NCBI RefSeq assembly: GCF_003573695.1
Contig: NC_039362.1
Location: 10,174,489-10,238,488, forward strand
DNA length: 64,000 bases
DNA from: Papaver somniferum
Taxonomy: Eukaryota > Streptophyta > Magnoliopsida > Ranunculales > Papaveraceae
Direction of reading: 5' to 3'
Shown: positions 1-11,523 of the stretch, piece by piece
Position numbering within the stretch: position 1 is the stretch's first letter
Layout of the letters: each line of letters begins with the position of its first letter
Notes under the pieces: model-generated
What the model was told of the DNA's origin: nothing
Database searches by the model: none
What the model saw: the letters and a program-made list of their open reading frames with translations, nothing else
Made by a program: the position numbers and the translations under genes

Positions 1-720
1 AAAGTGCAGACTCATTGAAAATACATGAAAACGCGTGAAGATCCCTTGGAAGATGCACGTATATCCTTTGAAAATGTATGAAAACCCACCGAAGAAACAT
101 GTCCGTATGAGATCTAAAAAATGTAAATCCGTGGATCTAAGCAATAAATATTTTAACCAGTTTAAACTGCATCGATAGATACTGCTAGAGTTAATGAAGA
201 TAATGTGTGTGTTTTTGAAGATAATAAAGTTAACAAAACATAAATACTGCTATATCTAATGAAGCAGGGCAATCATATGCTAGTTTAAGGTGAAATCACA
301 GAATAAGATAAATCTTTTACCGGGACGAAGTCCCTGTTTCTAGAGTCATATTGTGAACACGTAAATCACGAAGGCATCTATATGTTCACAAACAATGTTC
401 GCATTCTATACACATGCTCGCACTGATGAGACGATTGTATTGATTCCTTGGCTCAAAACCTTCGGGTTTATCATTGCCTCGTCTAATATCATCACCAGAG
501 GCATTCACATAGAGGAAGATAAAGAAAACGAAGTGTAAAAGTAATACTCGTGGAGTATGAAATGGATGTAAAGTGCTGAAATGTAAATAAGACTGGGATT
601 TACGTGGTTTAGCACTAAGGCCTACATCCACTGGGTTGTCGTTTTCACTATGCATTTGATGATTACAGAGGTAGTCGAATGACTTTGGAGTTTACATAGG
701 TCTGCGAATTTTAAAAGGTA
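1..720. other. Non-genic DNA, nothing identified
   Basis: I see no convincing gene, repeat terminus or RNA here. Open frames are short and lack recognisable motifs. The stretch at 330-660 could belong to the same unit as the promoter-like site at 804-814, but no boundaries could be fixed. Confidence 0.4.
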
Positions 721-803
721 AACTTACACTAACAATTCTTCTCTCTCGACTTCTCTCTAAACCTCCCTCTCTTTTTCGATCCCCTCTCTCTTGGTACAGA
801 GGG

Positions 804-814
804 GGTATTTATAG
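804..814 (-). promoter_or_regulatory. TATA-like box, possible LTR promoter
   Basis: On the minus strand this reads CTATAAATACC. It is followed downstream (toward 720) by about 70 bp of nearly pure purine GAGAGA-type sequence, an arrangement typical of plant promoters and LTR U3/R junctions. The surrounding 700-1330 block is GC-richer than its flanks and may be a degraded LTR. No TG...CA ends or target duplication were found, so the LTR reading is inference only. Confidence 0.3.
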
Positions 815-1339
815 GGTTAGAGTGTGGGACCCGTTTCTGAGAGCCGTTGGAACCTTATCTTCTTGTGCTTTGTGTTCATCACGCAGAGGTCTTCGTTCAT
901 TGCTTGATCACGCAGAGTCATCCTCGTTCGTTCCACGGGTTGATCGACACATACACTGCTCAGAGTGTTTAATGCGGGTAGTTGAGACGCATGCTCGTGT
1001 CAGACAAGTGTCTTCTTCCCCGGTCACGTCCATGTCAGTCAAACTTCTCTTCACCGTTGATCTTGGCTTCTTTTTGGGATGAGATAAAGCAACTCTTCGG
1101 GAGTTATTTGGTGCTCTGTAGTACACCGTGCTTTTGGTACATCCTTTAACTTCTGCCCTTGGATTTGTTCGGGCGAAGATCCGACGTCGACGGGATAGGC
1201 TTCTTGGCTGTGGGCGTGTGTCGTCATGTTTTGATGACTTGGTCCGCATGCTCTCCACGTGTCTTCTCACATACACGTGTTTGATGATGAAATATGTACA
1301 CACAATGGAGTTGCGAGATCGTTACTTAATCTAGTATAA

Positions 1340-2085
1340 TAGCTATTTCAATTGAAGCTTTTAATATGAAAAATCATTGATTTAACTCCTCACTAGACAC
1401 TAAAGGAGATCCATCCTCTGCAATTTCCATTAGCTACTCCATATATATAATTAAGTCTCGTTGCTTATCCAAGCAAAATTCCATCTTTCCATTGACAATC
1501 GACTATTTGATTTTTTATTAGATCTTTCACCATCACTGCCTGGTTACGGCTTACGAATTCTTGACCTAGAAAGGGTTTGTATAGTTTTTCTTGAAAGAGG
1601 CAAAATGGGTGTGTATAGTTTAGTCTGTAGATTTGTCTGGTATATGTAAAGTTAAACTATGAGGTGTAAGATGAAGGATGGGAATTCAGTCCAATTTTTT
1701 AATTGCTTCTCAAACACTAATGTTCTTTTTTTTTTTTCTTTTTTCAGTTTGTAATTGTCTATCTCCAATTTCATAGTTTGTGTATTTTACTTCCCGTAAG
1801 AAGAAAAAAAAATACTGTGCAGATTCGAGAATGATGATAAACGATAAGTTGTAGAATTGAAAATCATGGAAATCAAAATCTTGGTAGTAAAAATGGTGAT
1901 ATCAAATTAGGGCCAGATACTGTTCTGGGGTTTGCAGATTGATCCAAGAAAAAAAGATGGGAAAAAATATCACAGAGCATTAACGCTTTCACATTTTGTT
2001 TTCTTAAAGCTAGCTTATGTGGACTGCCACCTACTGTTGGGAGCAGTGGGAGCATTAAAACTGGGAGTCACAAATCATTTTCGTT
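1340..2085. other. AT-rich non-genic DNA
   Basis: There are short homopolymer tracts (a T run near 1726-1740) and no recognisable coding segment or element terminus. Confidence 0.4.
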
Positions 2086-3221
2086 TAAAAATATCATGGA
2101 AGAACCGTTCAAGAAAGTACGTGTAATCCTAATGGGCCAGCCCTATAAGGGAAGTTGTGAAAAACTCACTTTGACGTAACAAGGGAGCAATGCATTTCTT
2201 GTTTCAGTTTTTTGAAATAATTTTGAAACAATAAAGGAATAGGGAACCGTGTGGTTAACAGATAAATATTTGAAGGAAAACTTTTTTCTTTTGATCCTAA
2301 AACAAAATTCATTGTTTGAACTAATAGGGATGTATCGTTTGTTTCCTTCAATATTGCACTAGCAATAAATATTGGTGGATAGCCAATCTACAACTTGGAA
2401 ACCTTAAAAATCCTTGCATTCCCGGGCAATGAGTTCGTCGGCTTATTATAAACTCTTTTAATAAACTTATAACTCCATAATCGATTATTGCAAAGTTTAT
2501 TTCTAATATCTTAGATAATAGATTGATTCTTCCATTTTATTTTGTGATGATCACAATTCGCTCCTTCCATCATTAATTGCGTGTGTAGCTCAAAGCATAC
2601 ATGTTGTAATCTGAGCTCTTCACCCCATTAATTTTATTGGCTTTTGCAACAATCCCTCATTCTCAGCATGCTCCGCATTTAGGAATCTTTCTGTGTAAGA
2701 GCATCTTGCCTGCTCATAGTTTTCTGCAAAATCACGAAATATTAGTCAAATTCCTGAATGATTTTTATAAGTGTTTTTTGAAAGATGTGCCATAACATAC
2801 AGTGAGTCTGAGATAGATCTTTATCATCCACTGCCTTATTAGGTGCATTGCTGTTTCATCCCCTTTCATGTCATCTAGTTGAGTTGTTGAATACTCCTTA
2901 TCTCGATAATTAGGTTGGGGCTGATATCTTCAAATACGCATTTGCAGCGTGCTTTCAAAATTTACAAATTGTGTTGGCCATTTTCATTTTCGAACATCTA
3001 GATTGTTCATCTCGTCTACAAACCAACTTCTTATCCATTAAGACACAAAATTATTAGCCACCTGCACACTTCTACTTGCACTTGGGGTTGACAAAAACAC
3101 TGCTCTTGAAAGGTGACATTCCCAAAGAATATGAGATGTCGTCTCTATGATCTGTTTATATATTGTACATATCTCTCAACTGTATCGCATTATTCTTGCC
3201 AATCTTTAATTGCTAAGAACT
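2085..3221 (-). pseudogene. LINE-like remnant A: zinc-binding and RNase H segments
   Basis: Minus-strand remnant, paralogous over roughly 1 kb to 11520-12440. Near 3100-3165 the minus strand encodes a peptide containing TSHILWECHLSRAVF, the histidine/cysteine part of the reverse-transcriptase zinc-binding segment of plant LINEs. Further downstream (about 2900-2390) are frame-broken pieces of the RVT_3-type RNase H domain, ending in a segment resembling FKVSK...IGYPP. Multiple stops and frameshifts make it non-functional. No polymerase domain is visible upstream, because the CACTA-like sequence begins at 3222. A degenerate host-gene RNase H-like family is the alternative. Confidence 0.6.
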
Positions 3222-3420
3222 CACTACACCATTTTCTTGGATTAGTAACTGAAAATCATAACAGCCCACTGGCAGTTACGAATTCGTAACAGGAAGATAC
3301 TGTTACAAACCGGTTGTAACAGGCTGAAGTTGTTACAAATCTTGTCATATTTCGTAATTGTCCTATAGATGTTACGAATTCGTAATTGGATATGGTTCGA
3401 GCGTGCCATCTGTGCGCGTG
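3222..3420 (+). mobile_element. CACTA (En/Spm)-like transposon left end
   Basis: It begins CACTACACCATTTTC, matching the CACTA superfamily terminal motif. Within the next 150 bp there are repeated palindromic motifs GTTACGAATTCGTAAC (3276-3291 and a partial copy near 3369) and GTTACAA/TTGTAAC pairs, as expected for CACTA subterminal repeats. I found no matching right terminus or 3-bp duplication, so it may be a fragment. Confidence 0.45.
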
Positions 3421-3604
3421 GGTGGTCACACCTTCATCATTTTTCCACCCAAGCCAGTTTTACCTGAGGATATTTCGTCCCTTGGTCACACACGACGTTA
3501 GCCATTAGTCCCCTTGTTCACATGACTCGGTCATTCCCCTCCATTTTTCTCTCGGCTTATCCACTTCTTCTCTTTCCCCATCTCTGCAAAAAAATCGTTC
3601 TCTG

Positions 3605-3800
3605 TTAGGGTTTGAGTTTGAGGATTTGGATTTGAAGTTTGGATTTGAAGCTGCTTGTAGAAGAAATTTCATTTTTTAGGTTTTCAGCTTGAGGGTTTCG
3701 ATTTGAAGTTTCATTTGAAGCTGCTTGTAGAAGATAGTTCATCTGTTGGGGTTTCAGTTTGACGGTTTCGATTTGAAGTTTCGATTTGAAGCAGAAGATG
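3605..3800 (+). repeat. Degenerate tandem repeat, about 68-bp unit, 3 copies
   Basis: Three imperfect units each contain GATTTGAAGTTT and, in two of them, GCTGCTTGTAGAAGA. They follow a pyrimidine-rich leader-like stretch (3530-3600) and precede ATG(3799)TAAGTAA. The whole could be the 5' untranslated region of a lost transposase gene belonging to the CACTA-like end upstream; that link is inference. Confidence 0.5.
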
Positions 3801-3819
3801 TAAGTAATCTCGATTTGGG

Positions 3820-4700
3820 TTTCGATATGCTCGTTTAAATCTTCGATCTGTTCTTTTAGATATTATTTTCAATTAGGGTTTCGATTTCACCTGATGATTT
3901 TTGGTACTTTTATAGGGTCTCGATTTTTTAATAAGTTTATGAAGTTTGACATGATTTTGATTTCAGTAGAAACAACTGGAGGTGCTCAGTTTTTTTAAGC
4001 TTGAAATATTATCATGTGGATGCCTTCGTATTTCAATTTTCATGGCTTCTAGATGCGTGTTTGTTTGGGGGGTTTGGAATCATATTCCTAGTAATAAGAT
4101 TCCATACCCGTGTTTGGAACGTGCAATAACTGTAGGAATATGATTCCCCTTTATTTTATGTTTCCCCAAAATGGGGAACAGAAAACCCACGTCGTAGGTG
4201 GGTTTATGATTCCAATTCTGGGGAAATAGTTATTTTTTCATCGAAATTACCGATCCAGTACAACAAAATCCTTTTTTCTCTCGTTCAAGGAATAAACTAT
4301 CATTTCAGGTAAATTCTTTATCATCTTTTCTTGGCGATTTTTTTTGTTTGATTAATTCAAGACGACAATCTAATTTGCATTTCGTGATCAATCAGTCAAT
4401 ATTTGCATTAACAACCTATATCAGAGCGGTTTCATAAGAAGAAATTTATATTTATGGAATAATGTGAGTTACTTCATTTTCAGTTTCGCTTTGGCCATAC
4501 AAATCTTGATTCTCAAAATATTCCAGAGGAGCATATGTTTTTATTTTAAGAGACCATTCAACTAAATGTTTAAATTGTACTTCCGACTATTTGTGTACAA
4601 GAAAGAAAAAAGTATTCCGACTGTTTGTGCGTTAGAATTTACATATTGTACTAGTAGTTTAGTAGGTTTTTCTATGGTTCTCGATGATGTTCTTGTTATG
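3820..4700. other. Non-genic AT-rich DNA
   Basis: I see nothing identifiable. A self-complementary patch (4090-4240, repeated GGAATCATATTCC-like and GGGGAA motifs) hints at a short inverted-repeat element, without definable ends. Confidence 0.35.
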
Positions 4701-4799
4701 TATGTAAACCTTATGAGTTGATGAAAATGAAAAAGAGTGAAGCTTTTATTTGTTTTTATAAGAACAAAACCGAGACGCGAGTATACGAAGAAACAAAAT

Positions 4800-6479
4800 A
4801 TTGCTACCGGGCCATTCACTCCACACCACTAGTTTTTCTAGGAGATACACCAACATTAGATCACCCAATAAGAGATAAGGGATTATTCACAATATCGAAC
4901 ATCAACTGGATCAAAATTAACATAGATGGAGCATCCAGAAGTCATCCAGGATTTGCAGGAGCATGTAGGGATGCACGTGGGACAGGACGGTACGGGTTTT
5001 TTCCTAGCTCAGTACATGTACCTCCCTATGACCGGTACCTGTACCTTGTACTTGTACCTTGTACCTGTACAGTATGGGACGGGACCTGTACCTATTTAAA
5101 TCGGTACGGGACGGAACGGGACCGGTTCTTTACCCTAATTTCAAATTATTTTTCAATAGAGGAAGATCAAGTTTTATCTTCCTCTCTGGCTCTCTCTAAT
5201 TGCGAATTCAATAGAGAGTATATTCAGAGAAACAAAATACCCATTCATATACGCATCGATCATCTTACTCGTCTGTTTCTCAGTTCTTGTAATTTCAAAT
5301 ACTCGTAATTCTGTTTCTTATATCCCTAAAATCACCGATCCTGAGATCTCTTCAACTTCGTCGGCAGGATTATCTGATAATGATGAAGAGAAAGCTGGTT
5401 CTTCTGCTGGTGCTGAGATTGATTGGAGATTATGTAATGGAAGTGTAGCAGCAGATTATATACCTTGTCTTGATAATATGAAGGCGATAAAAGGATTGAA
5501 ATCGAGAAGACATATGGAGTATAGAGAAATACATTGTCCGAAACCTAATTCCAGATGTTTGATTCCGATTCCGAAAGGTTATAAGATGACGCTTTCTTGG
5601 ATGAAGAATAGGGACATGGTGAGACTTCATTGCCTCACTCTCCTTAATCTTATTTTTGGTAAGAGTCTGTCTAGTATTTGTATAATTTTCTTAAAATGTT
5701 GCTAGTAGATTGATTATAGTATTTTCCCTAATGAAGAGAATACGATAGAGAAAGAGTATAACCCCACTATCAACGGCTAAGATTTAACCCTAATTTCAAC
5801 GGATATAAATCTTCGGTACTACGGGACGGGACGGGACGGGAATAGCACCCGTTACTCGTACCTACTCTAGGCACGGTACCAGTCTTAGTACTTGTACTTG
5901 TCCCATCTGACCGTGGTTCCGGTACGGTTCCTGCGGTTCCGGGACGGTTCCATGGGACGGGACGGTACCTGTGCAGCCCTAGGAGCAGGATTCATCTGCA
6001 GGGATTCAGACACACGAACTTTTTTAGCTGTAGCTCAACCACTGGGAATTACGACTGCCTTAACTGCGGAAACCTGAGTGATGCTCTTAGCTACAAGAAC
6101 AGCAGCAGAAACACTATGGCCAAAAGTTATATTTGAAACTGACTCAGAAAACCTATTGCGTTTCATCACCTCATCTACCCCTCCACCTTGGCACATAGAA
6201 GGAATGATTGAAGAAATAAAAATGAGATTCCAACATATCTCGCAGGCCGCCATCCAACACAACTACAGAGAAAGAAACCAGGCAGCCGACAGATTGGCCA
6301 ATCACTTGGCAGATGGAAATCAAACAGGAAACTCATCAACCAAAATATGAGACCAGACAATCCCATCATTTATTAATCAAATCTTATTTTCAGACTCAGT
6401 GGGTACCACATACCCACGACAAATTATAAATTAATTTCATTTAATAAATTACATGCTTCAAAAAAATAAAAAAAAAATC
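4800..6479 (+). pseudogene. 5'-truncated LINE tail: RNase H domain and poly(A), split by a hAT element
   Basis: Before the hAT insertion the frame reads NWIKINIDGASRSHPGF. After it the frame resumes with GFICRDSDTRTFLAVAQ, then AET, VIFETDSENLL and NQAADRLANHLADG. These supply the Asp, Glu, Asp, Asp positions of the RVT_3-type RNase H found at the C-terminus of plant L1-clade LINEs. A TGA follows AET (6073-6078 region). The frame ends near 6350 and an A-rich tail closes the remnant at about 6460-6479. No zinc-binding or reverse-transcriptase segment lies upstream, so it is strongly truncated; the exact 5' end and target duplication were not found. Confidence 0.7.
4966..5981. mobile_element. 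Non-autonomous hAT element (1016 bp) with 8-bp duplication
   Basis: The termini are TAGGGATGCAC on the left and, reverse-complemented, TAGGGCTGCAC on the right, matching hAT ends. The flanks are GGAGCATG (4958-4965) and GGAGCAGG (5982-5989), an 8-bp duplication with one mismatch. Both subterminal zones are packed with GGGACGGGAC and GGTACC motifs (4980-5130 and 5815-5970), of the kind that bind hAT transposases. The interior has no transposase motif; the open frame at 5100-5308 looks like chance. The element splits the LINE RNase H domain exactly, and joining the flanks restores its frame register. Confidence 0.8.
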
Positions 6480-7720
6480 ACGCGTAATACTTTATGTGGT
6501 TCTCTATGAACCGAGAAAAAAAAACCATGACAAAATGGACACTCACAATTTTTCTTTTAATTTGTGGGTCCCAGTGGACCCGGCCCCTCCGAAGACATGT
6601 AGTAGGAGGCATTGTGTGTGGCGCTTTTTAGTGTGGTTTTTCTTTCGATCTATACAAACTTTTTGTACTTTATGATCTTTGCGATGGGATGTAAACAAAG
6701 AAAATAAGAATGACTTTGCACTATACAAAAATTTGAGGGGACCATTCTAAAAATAGAAGTCAAAAGCGGGGGTTAAAAGCAATACTATTTTGTTTTACAA
6801 AAGCTTTTTTTTTTTTACTCATAAAAATCGTTTTAAAATTTTATATCCGAACTGATTTTTTGCTTTTTACGACTAAAAGTGAAAAAGTAACTTTTAAATA
6901 TACATCCCAACGCGTTATTAAAGTTTGAATTGTTACTTGATCATTATGACTAAAATGAAAACCCATACATAGAATGGCTAAAGTGTCCTTACTTTTTTCT
7001 TTTTTTCTTTATTTTTTTATAATAATAAATAATAATAATGATTAATGAGACAAATATAGAGTACTCTACAAGGAATTGGTTGGGAGGCTAGTAACAAGCT
7101 TGGACTTATACCTTTATGAATAACAATCCCAATCATGTGGAACAAATAATTTCCAATTTATTTTTATTTTTATTTTTTGAGCTCACGACCTTTTTTTTTC
7201 TTTTCTTTTTTTCTATTCTTTTTATTTTTATTTTAGTTTTACTTTTGAAAATTTTCAAAAAAATTTATTGGGTTTGGTTCAGTTAGCTGTTTTTTCTCTT
7301 CAGATTAATGTTCGACTATGAAAAAAAGAACCCAGCCGAACCTAAATATATTCTTCATATGCGAAGAACAAATGGAGGTTCGTGGAAAAAAAAGTTAACC
7401 GATGTTTCGGCTAAAATGAAAAATATCGATCTGTTTTTTGCATAAGGGGAGTTATGAAAAAAATCCAACTGATGTCTCGGCTAAAACGGAAAATTGCACT
7501 TTGTTCTTTTGCATACGCATGATAATATTATTTTTTTTGAAGTCCGTCTAGGAATTATAGAAAACCAACTCAACCGCACCTATGTTCTGTTACGAGGAAA
7601 AAATCAACTTAGTCGAACCTCAGTTTGTTCCTCATTTGCGAACAATAGATTGATGCTAGGAGATATATATAATTTTCGAATCGAAAAAACAAAAATAAAA
7701 TAAAAATAATATTTTAAGAA
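6480..7720. other. AT-rich non-genic DNA with a short local duplication
   Basis: Mostly poly-A/T and low-complexity DNA. Between 7395 and 7490 a unit containing CCGATGTTTCGGCTAAAATG recurs once in modified form (CTGATGTCTCGGCTAAAACG). No gene is visible. Confidence 0.4.
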
Positions 7721-7728
7721 AAATAATA

Positions 7729-7788
7729 CTCCCTTCGTTAGGCCAAATTGAAAAAGTAAAAATAACATTTTTCTAAAAATGGAGGGAG
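7729..7788. mobile_element. Miniature Stowaway-like element (60 bp)
   Basis: The left end CTCCCTTCG and right end GGAGGGAG form the terminal inverted repeat typical of Stowaway (Tc1/mariner) MITEs, and both sides are bordered by TA (7727-7728, 7789-7790). At 60 bp it is far shorter than usual members, so it is probably an internal-deletion derivative. The short length makes chance similarity possible. Confidence 0.45.
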
Positions 7789-8010
7789 TATTTTTTTCTG
7801 AAGAATTGGAAAAATAAATCAAGATAAAAAACAATAAATAGTAGAATAAATGATCAATTTGGTCGTTTGTTGCCTTTCACTACGACACCTCTTATCCCGA
7901 AATAGTGGATGGTCTAATAATTGAATGGTCCCCTCGAATACCATCATATAGCCCAGAAAATTGTTCAAGAAAATACTTGCAATCCTATTGGGCCAGCTCA
8001 ATAATGGAAA

Positions 8011-10729
8011 GTGAAAATTACAGTCACACCCATTTTTCAGATTTCTCCCACTGTCAAACCCACCGACAAAAAACTGAAGGCGCGCACCCATTTTCTCGGT
8101 GAAAATGTCTCCCACACCCAGAATTTCTAAAATTGTTTCTTCCCTTATTCTTCCTCGTTTTTCTTTAATTACAGTGTTGAGCTTGTTCTTCACGTGAATT
8201 CGAAGAGAAACCAGGGAAGATGTTGTGTTGGTGGATACCGGAGGAAGGAGAGATCAATCTTTGTGTCTGTGATGAGGAACCAAAGAATTCTTTATGAAAG
8301 AATCAGGGAAGAATCGATGAAATTAGTAGATGGGTCTCTTCGATTTTAAGACTGACACATTGAATTTGAGAAATTGGGTTTCAATCCAGCTGAATTGGTT
8401 GAGGATAGAGAAATTAGGTTTTGTAGGATGTTTGATTATGTGAAGAAATTTAATGAAGAACTTGTTTGATTAGATGGGGTTTGAGGGTATAAAGGTGTTG
8501 ATGGTCATGGGTTTGATTTTAATTTGAGGTTGGCTGCAAAATAGATGAGTTCTGATTTGGTTTGAATCTGGTTAAGAAGCTACAAAAAGTGAAGAGGCTC
8601 AAGGGTTGGAGGAAGTGATGTTGCTGTAGGTTTGAAATCAGGGAATGAAATAGTGGCTTCGATTGGAGGTTTTGCTGGTGGTTGTTAACAAAGAATTGCA
8701 GGTTGTGCTGTTAATGTTGAGAATGTTATGGAAGTGTTATGTTGCTTCTGATGGTCTATGAAAGAACAGAAGATGCAGTTACAGTGATCAGGCATTGGTG
8801 ATACAGGGTTTGATGGGACTGAACTTGGATGGCTAGGGAAAGATGTTCACTGGAGCAGTCAATTTGAATGAATGGGTTTTGGTATGAGACAATGTTGAGA
8901 ATCAGCTGAGACATTTTACTGAAGCTGGTGATGTCGAGATGGTACTGATGTTGTTGGCACACATAATGTAAAATGATGGTGTTGAAGCTAAGCAGATGCA
9001 GTTTAAGTTGGTTGGCACTGGAGATTTGGTATGAAGCAGATGATGACATTTTGTAGCTGCAGAGGATGTTTCTGAGATGGAGATGGTCATTGTGTTGGTG
9101 TCACTGAAGATGGTGATGAGAAGTCAGTTAAGAACAGATTCTGGAGATGAAGCAGTTGTTGTTGTTGAGAACATACAGATTTGCTAGTGGTGTTGGTTAC
9201 TGTGGAAGGCCTGGTATGGAGGAAAACGGTCTGAAATGGATGCAAATGGTGCGTGATTATTCTGTGGTTGAGATGTTGTTACAGATGATCATGGTATTGG
9301 TGTCGGTATTGGGACGTACAGGGAAGTGAGAGCATCTGGAGATGTAATGGGCTATGGATGAATGAACTGATATGGTGTACTTGGCTTGGCTGAAAATGGA
9401 TTTATAATCTGAACCTTCGATTGATGTTTCAAAAGGTTACCGTTCCAATCGGTTTCGAAAAAAATTTATGCATATATGAAAATGGATGCATAACATGTTA
9501 TGCAGCTATGAAAATGGATGCATAACATGTTATGCAACCATGAAAATAGATGCATAACTTGTTATGCAGTTTAAAAAGTTGTTGCATAACTTGTTATGTA
9601 GTCCGTAAAATGTTTGCATAACATGTTATGCATGAACTTTTTTGTTATTGTTGGAACCAACAAAAACAAAGACTGTATAACTTTTCATGCACCTAAAATA
9701 ATATCTTCATAACATGTTATGAAGTCGTGAAAATTGATGCATAACCTGTTATGCATCCGAAAATATGGCTGCATAATGCATTATGCATCGAGAAATTTGT
9801 TGCACAATCTTTTATGCATCGAGAAAATAGATGCATAACCTGTTATGCATCTACAAAATTTGTTGCATAACTTGTTATGCAGTCCAGAAAACGGTTGCAT
9901 AACACGTTATGCATCAACTTTTTCGTCACTATTTAAACCAACAAAAATAAAGACTGCACAACTTGTCATGCACCTACAATAATATATCTGCATAACATGT
10001 TATGCAGTCGTGAAAATTGATGCATAACCTGTTATGCATCCGAAAATATGGCTGCATAATGCATTATGCATCGAGAAATTTGTTGCACAATCTTTTCTGC
10101 ATCGAGAAAATAGATGCATAACCTGTTATGCATCCGAAAATATGTTTGCATAATGCATTATGCATCAATTTTTTATGTACGCACTAAAATCAACCAAAAC
10201 AATGGCTACATAACTTGTTATAGATGCATAACTTTGTTATGCAGATGCGTAATTTGTTATGCAGTCGAGAAAATGGTTGCATAATTCGTTATGCGTCTGC
10301 ATAATGTGTTATGCATCTTTTTTGGTGGCTGCATAATGGTTATGTATCAAGTTTTCGAAAATTTTGCCTAAAATGATGATCAACTCCGATTTTTTCGTGA
10401 AAAACAAAAATTTGATATTGTTGTTTGTACTCGTTGTGTAGCTCTCTTAAAAAGATTTCCAACGATATAAAATTTTTAAAATTTCAAGGCGCGGATTTTT
10501 AAATATGTTATGTCCAAGTTGCGCTTCCAATTATACCCCTGAAAAATTATGCTGCATAACGAGTTATGCCTGAAAAAATAGCATGCATAACGAGTTATAT
10601 ATTGATTCTTAATAATTTCATATAATTATGGGTGTCAAAAAAATAATTATGGGTGTCACGGTACCCAAAATTAATTGTGGGCCTGAGAATGAGAATATTA
10701 TTTTTTTTGGGTCTCCCCCTAATTTCCCC
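8011..10729. mobile_element. Non-autonomous Mutator-like element (2.7 kb)
   Basis: It is bounded by a perfect 9-bp direct duplication TAATGGAAA (8002-8010 and 10730-10738), the hallmark of Mutator-like transposition. The ends GTGAAAATTACAGTCACACCCA and, reverse-complemented, GGGGAAATTAGGGGGAGACCCA agree at about 15 of 22 positions. The paralogous site in remnant A (2110-2165) lacks the insert, supporting the boundaries. The interior holds a G-rich transcript-like stretch (8200-9440) and the palindromic minisatellite (9465-10345). No transposase is seen. Pack-MULE capture of host sequence at 8200-9440 is possible but untested. Confidence 0.75.
9465..10345. repeat. Minisatellite of palindromic GCATAACATGTTATGC units
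   Basis: About 25 degenerate copies of a self-complementary 16-mer (GCATAACATGTTATGC and variants with CTGTTATGC or TGCATTATGC) are separated by 15-30 bp spacers of the GAAAATGGAT or CGAGAAATTTGT type. A longer block at 9724-9850 is repeated almost exactly at 10009-10130, giving a higher-order period of about 285 bp. Two isolated GCATAACGAGTTATG copies recur near 10550-10600. Each unit could form a perfect hairpin. It lies wholly inside the Mutator-like element. Confidence 0.85.
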
Positions 10730-10839
10730 TAATGGAAACTGGGAAAAGCCCACTTTGAGGTAACAAGGCTTAGGGAGCAATGCATTTGTTTCTTCGGTAT
10801 TTTGAGACAATAAATATTTTTTCTTCTTTTTGATATCAT

Positions 10840-11523
10840 GTAACATTTTATTTCATGAAAAATAAAGGATGTTTACAATCAAGAACATCGTAAAACAAGA
10901 AAATTAAAATCCTAATACAAATAAAGATACAAATTACGAATAAATCGTGAAGAGAAAGAGCGAGAACTGCAATAGTATTCAATTTTTGTAGGGAGGAGGA
11001 AGGGTGGTATAAACCGGAATAAAATCCGACCATTTAAGATAGTTGTCTTCTTCAAAAAGAGATGATTTGAGACGAACCCGGATGATCTAAATCTCTTGGA
11101 TTGAAGGTGAAATCGCAGCGCCGCCGAGTCGAATCATTGATGTTCTTGAATAATCCAAAATAACAAACCACATACCAAGCAAAATTCCTAGAAATAGTCA
11201 CCTTGGAAATTGGAGATAAAATCACCATAAAGATGAAGACAAAATCGCACAAAAGCGAAGATATAATTGCTCCAAAGGTGAAAAAAATGTCCAATGACAT
11301 GAAATCAAACCAAAATTTAAATCTTACACTAAAAACTAATAATAATGAAAATAAAGCAATTTTTTTGCTCAGATCTAGTCCAAAACGGACTAGAACTGAG
11401 CAAAGAAATGGAGGCTACTTGAAGAGTTTTTGGAGTTTTTTTCTCTAAGAGAGGAGAAGAGAGAAGAGGTCAGTAAACAGCTGCAATACACTTCTGATAA
11501 ATAATACTTCTTTATATACCAAA
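10840..11523 (-). mobile_element. Unclassified insertion in LINE-like remnant B
   Basis: Remnant A runs continuously from the equivalent of 10840 to 11523, whereas here about 680 bp intervene. Read on the minus strand, the insert begins GGTATATAAAGAAG (a TATA-like box), continues into a pyrimidine-rich leader with CTCTTCTCTCTTCTC, and ends in AT-rich DNA with a short A-rich tail. This resembles a truncated transcription unit or retroposed copy. No clean target duplication was found and no domain is recognised. Confidence 0.4.

Noticed and set aside
908..1303. 131-aa arginine-rich open frame on the minus strand
   Set aside because: No recognisable domain; overlaps an equally long frame on the other strand in a GC-richer patch, consistent with chance.
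4718..5308. 196-aa open frame as one protein
   Set aside because: Its first part is the LINE RNase H segment; from 4966 on it runs into a hAT element, so the fusion is accidental.
9465..10345. CRISPR array
   Set aside because: Units are palindromes with variable spacing, spacers are not unique, no cas genes are present, and the context is a plant transposon.
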